Assembly (NCBI GenBank): GCA_025355005.1
Contig: JANXLV010000162.1
Location: 58,786-122,785 of the forward strand
Source of the DNA: Myxococcales bacterium
Lineage (GTDB): Bacteria; Myxococcota_A; Polyangia; Polyangiales; Polyangiaceae
Length of the DNA stretch: 64,000 bases
Direction: 5' to 3'
Shown: positions 62,635 through 64,000 of the stretch, piece after piece
Numbering within the stretch: the first letter of the stretch is position 1
Layout: every line of letters starts with the position of its first letter
The notes under the pieces: generated by a model
Told to the model about the DNA's origin: nothing
The model's database searches: none
Seen by the model: only the letters and a program-made list of their open reading frames with translations
Program-made: the position numbers and the translations under genes

Positions 62635-63993
62635 TCAGTTGAGCAAGGGCCGCGGCGCGAGTCGGAGCTCCCATCGGCCGCCGGAGCGGAGGAGTCGCGC
62701 CGGAACGAGTACGCAGGCCCTCCGAATCCAGGCGGCTCGCCACCGCGAAACGATAGTGCCCTTTGCGAGCAGGGTGATCCATCGGCGCATAAGGTTGTAG
62801 GCGAGGATCTTGATGAGGAAGGCGGCCTCGTTCGCGTTGAAGTCGTCGGAGGAGATCTTGCCGATGCCGAAGCCGTTCTTGAGCTCGGCGATGAGCGGCT
62901 CGATCGCTGCGCGGTCGTCGTAGAGACGAGCGAGGTCGTCGATGTCGCGATGTGTGTCGTTGGTGACGTAGATGCTCACGGAGTGGTCGATGCCATCCCA
63001 GAGGCAGACCTGCCTGCCGCTCTCGCGCTCGGTGGTGCGCACGGCGAAGACGCGGTACTTGCCCTTGGGCCAGTCGTCGCGCTCGAAGTCGATGAGGGCG
63101 ACCTGACGCGCGGGCTTGTCGAAGGCGTCGCGCTCGATGGTGCGCCATCGCGTTGTCGCCCAGACTGCGCTGATCAGATTCGCGGTCTGCCTCGCCTTCA
63201 CGACGAAATACGCGCCGCTGCGTTCTACCGCAGGAAACAGGGCTGCGCAGTCGCCACCTGCGTCGATGCGCACGGTGACCGTCGAGCGCGGCGAGGCCGC
63301 ATGCAACCGCGCGAGCCACTGCTCGATATCCTCCGCGTCGCGCTCGCCGAGGCCGGTGTCGCCGGGACGAAGACGCGCTCCAAGCACGGTGTCCGTCTCG
63401 GCGATGCGAGCGAGGATCGGATGGTAGCTCGGTCGTCCGTGGTAGTGCGGATTGGGGCCCGGCCGCGCGCCCTCCTGCTCGCCGAACAGCGGCATCACGG
63501 TCGTATCGATGTCCACGGTCAGCGTCGGGAAGCGCGCGGACTGCACGGCCGCGAGCCCCTGCTCCGCGACGTGCGCCTCGAGCTTCTCGAGCGCAGCCGG
63601 CGTGAAGCGCCGAAGGCCGTCGTACAAGACATCGATGCTCGGCATCGCGCCGCCGGCCAGGTGCACGAAGAGGGGATCGGCCGCGAGCGATTCGAAGTCG
63701 AATATGCGGCGCGCGCCGACGACCGATGCGTCGATGAGCAACTGCATCTGCGCGTGCATCGGGTAGACGACGCGGCCCCCCTTCTTCAGGTGCCCGAAGT
63801 CGCGACGGAGGCGACGCCCCACGCCCTCCCTCTGCACGAACGCGTTGAACGACACCAGCCCGCCGACCGACGACAGAGTCGGATCCGGAGCGCCGACGCG
63901 CATCCGCGTTACCGACGCGCGGCTGACTCGCTCCCCTCGCTTCTGCCATTCCCAGCCCTCGGCCCTCTTGATTCCCAGCCCGTCTCGGCGCAC
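62635..63993 (-). CDS. IS1380-family-like transposase (near-complete, right edge)
   Basis: A DDE transposase of IS1380 type, 452 residues in the window. The acidic triad: TVDIDTTVMPLFG, VRIDAGGDCAALF, and the Glu of AIEPLIAELKNGFGIGK. The neighbouring DDFNANEAAFLIKILAYNL is the usual follow-on. It begins with a GTG at 63993, seven bases from the edge, so the true start may lie outside. It is the only mobile-element gene seen. No terminal repeat could be found on the left side within the window. Confidence 0.75.
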   Translation of the reverse strand: MRRDGLGIKRAEGWEWQKRGERVSRASVTRMRVGAPDPTLSSVGGLVSFNAFVQREGVGRRLRRDFGHLKKGGRVVYPMHAQMQLLIDASVVGARRIFDFESLAADPLFVHLAGGAMPSIDVLYDGLRRFTPAALEKLEAHVAEQGLAAVQSARFPTLTVDIDTTVMPLFGEQEGARPGPNPHYHGRPSYHPILARIAETDTVLGARLRPGDTGLGERDAEDIEQWLARLHAASPRSTVTVRIDAGGDCAALFPAVERSGAYFVVKARQTANLISAVWATTRWRTIERDAFDKPARQVALIDFERDDWPKGKYRVFAVRTTERESGRQVCLWDGIDHSVSIYVTNDTHRDIDDLARLYDDRAAIEPLIAELKNGFGIGKISSDDFNANEAAFLIKILAYNLMRRWITLLAKGTIVSRWRAAWIRRACVLVPARLLRSGGRWELRLAPRPLLN

Positions 63994-64000
63994 CTTGGAG

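Overview
This 64 kb window looks like chromosomal sequence from a myxobacterium (phylum Myxococcota, probably the Polyangia side). Reasons: very high GC; many lipoproteins with Ala/Asp/Ser/Thr-rich linkers after the lipobox; eukaryote-like Ser/Thr kinases, one fused to a 7TM sensor; a TonB-like AgmX/PglI-type C-terminal domain; a MYXO-CTERM-like tail; and several AraC, receiver and histidine-kinase regulators. I see no rRNA, tRNA, CRISPR array or prophage. The only clear mobile gene is an IS1380-type transposase at the right edge.

Layout. 1-12 kb: Ser/Thr kinase, polyphosphate glucokinase with a basic tail, fatty-acid desaturase, an octaheme cytochrome lipoprotein, a secreted beta-propeller protein, an AbiE-type toxin-antitoxin pair in unusual order, and a 7TM-sensor/kinase fusion. 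11.8-15.2 kb: a conserved-looking hypothetical gene, a lower-GC lipoprotein gene flanked by duplicated scraps of its neighbours, a small two-domain protein and a hexanucleotide array. 15.2-26.5 kb: SGNH hydrolase with two YeeE-type sulfur transport proteins, a molybdopterin oxidoreductase, a Cys-rich repeat lipoprotein, DinB and an alpha/beta hydrolase.

26.5-34.5 kb is the most unusual segment. Five genes in a row on the minus strand encode a SorA-like molybdenum oxidoreductase, a diheme cytochrome c, a PDZ domain fused to a NuoH-like membrane domain, a giant protein combining NuoL-like and NuoM-like parts, and a tandem-receiver protein. The membrane proteins resemble the complex I membrane arm but lack its key proton-path and quinone-site residues. 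No NADH or Fe-S subunits are nearby. I infer a remodelled complex I-derived assembly of unknown function.

34.5-50.9 kb: ManC-type guanylyltransferase, S15-type hydrolase, UvrB with 12-bp tandem repeats upstream, a beta-propeller/diheme MauG-like lipoprotein, a HIT protein, a beta-hydroxyacid dehydrogenase, a GH31 glycosidase, an HExxE lipoprotein, an AraC regulator and a HutF-like deiminase. 50.9-56.8 kb: a vWA/DUF58/TPR-lipoprotein cluster of the Bat type without a MoxR ATPase, then a zinc-ribbon membrane protein. 57.1-62.3 kb: a Cys-rich/fibrinogen-like surface lipoprotein, and a NarL-type regulator with two divergent histidine kinases whose start codons overlap. 62.3-64 kb: IS1380-like transposase.

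All functional calls come from reading motifs by eye. No database search was run, and start codons are judgement calls where noted.
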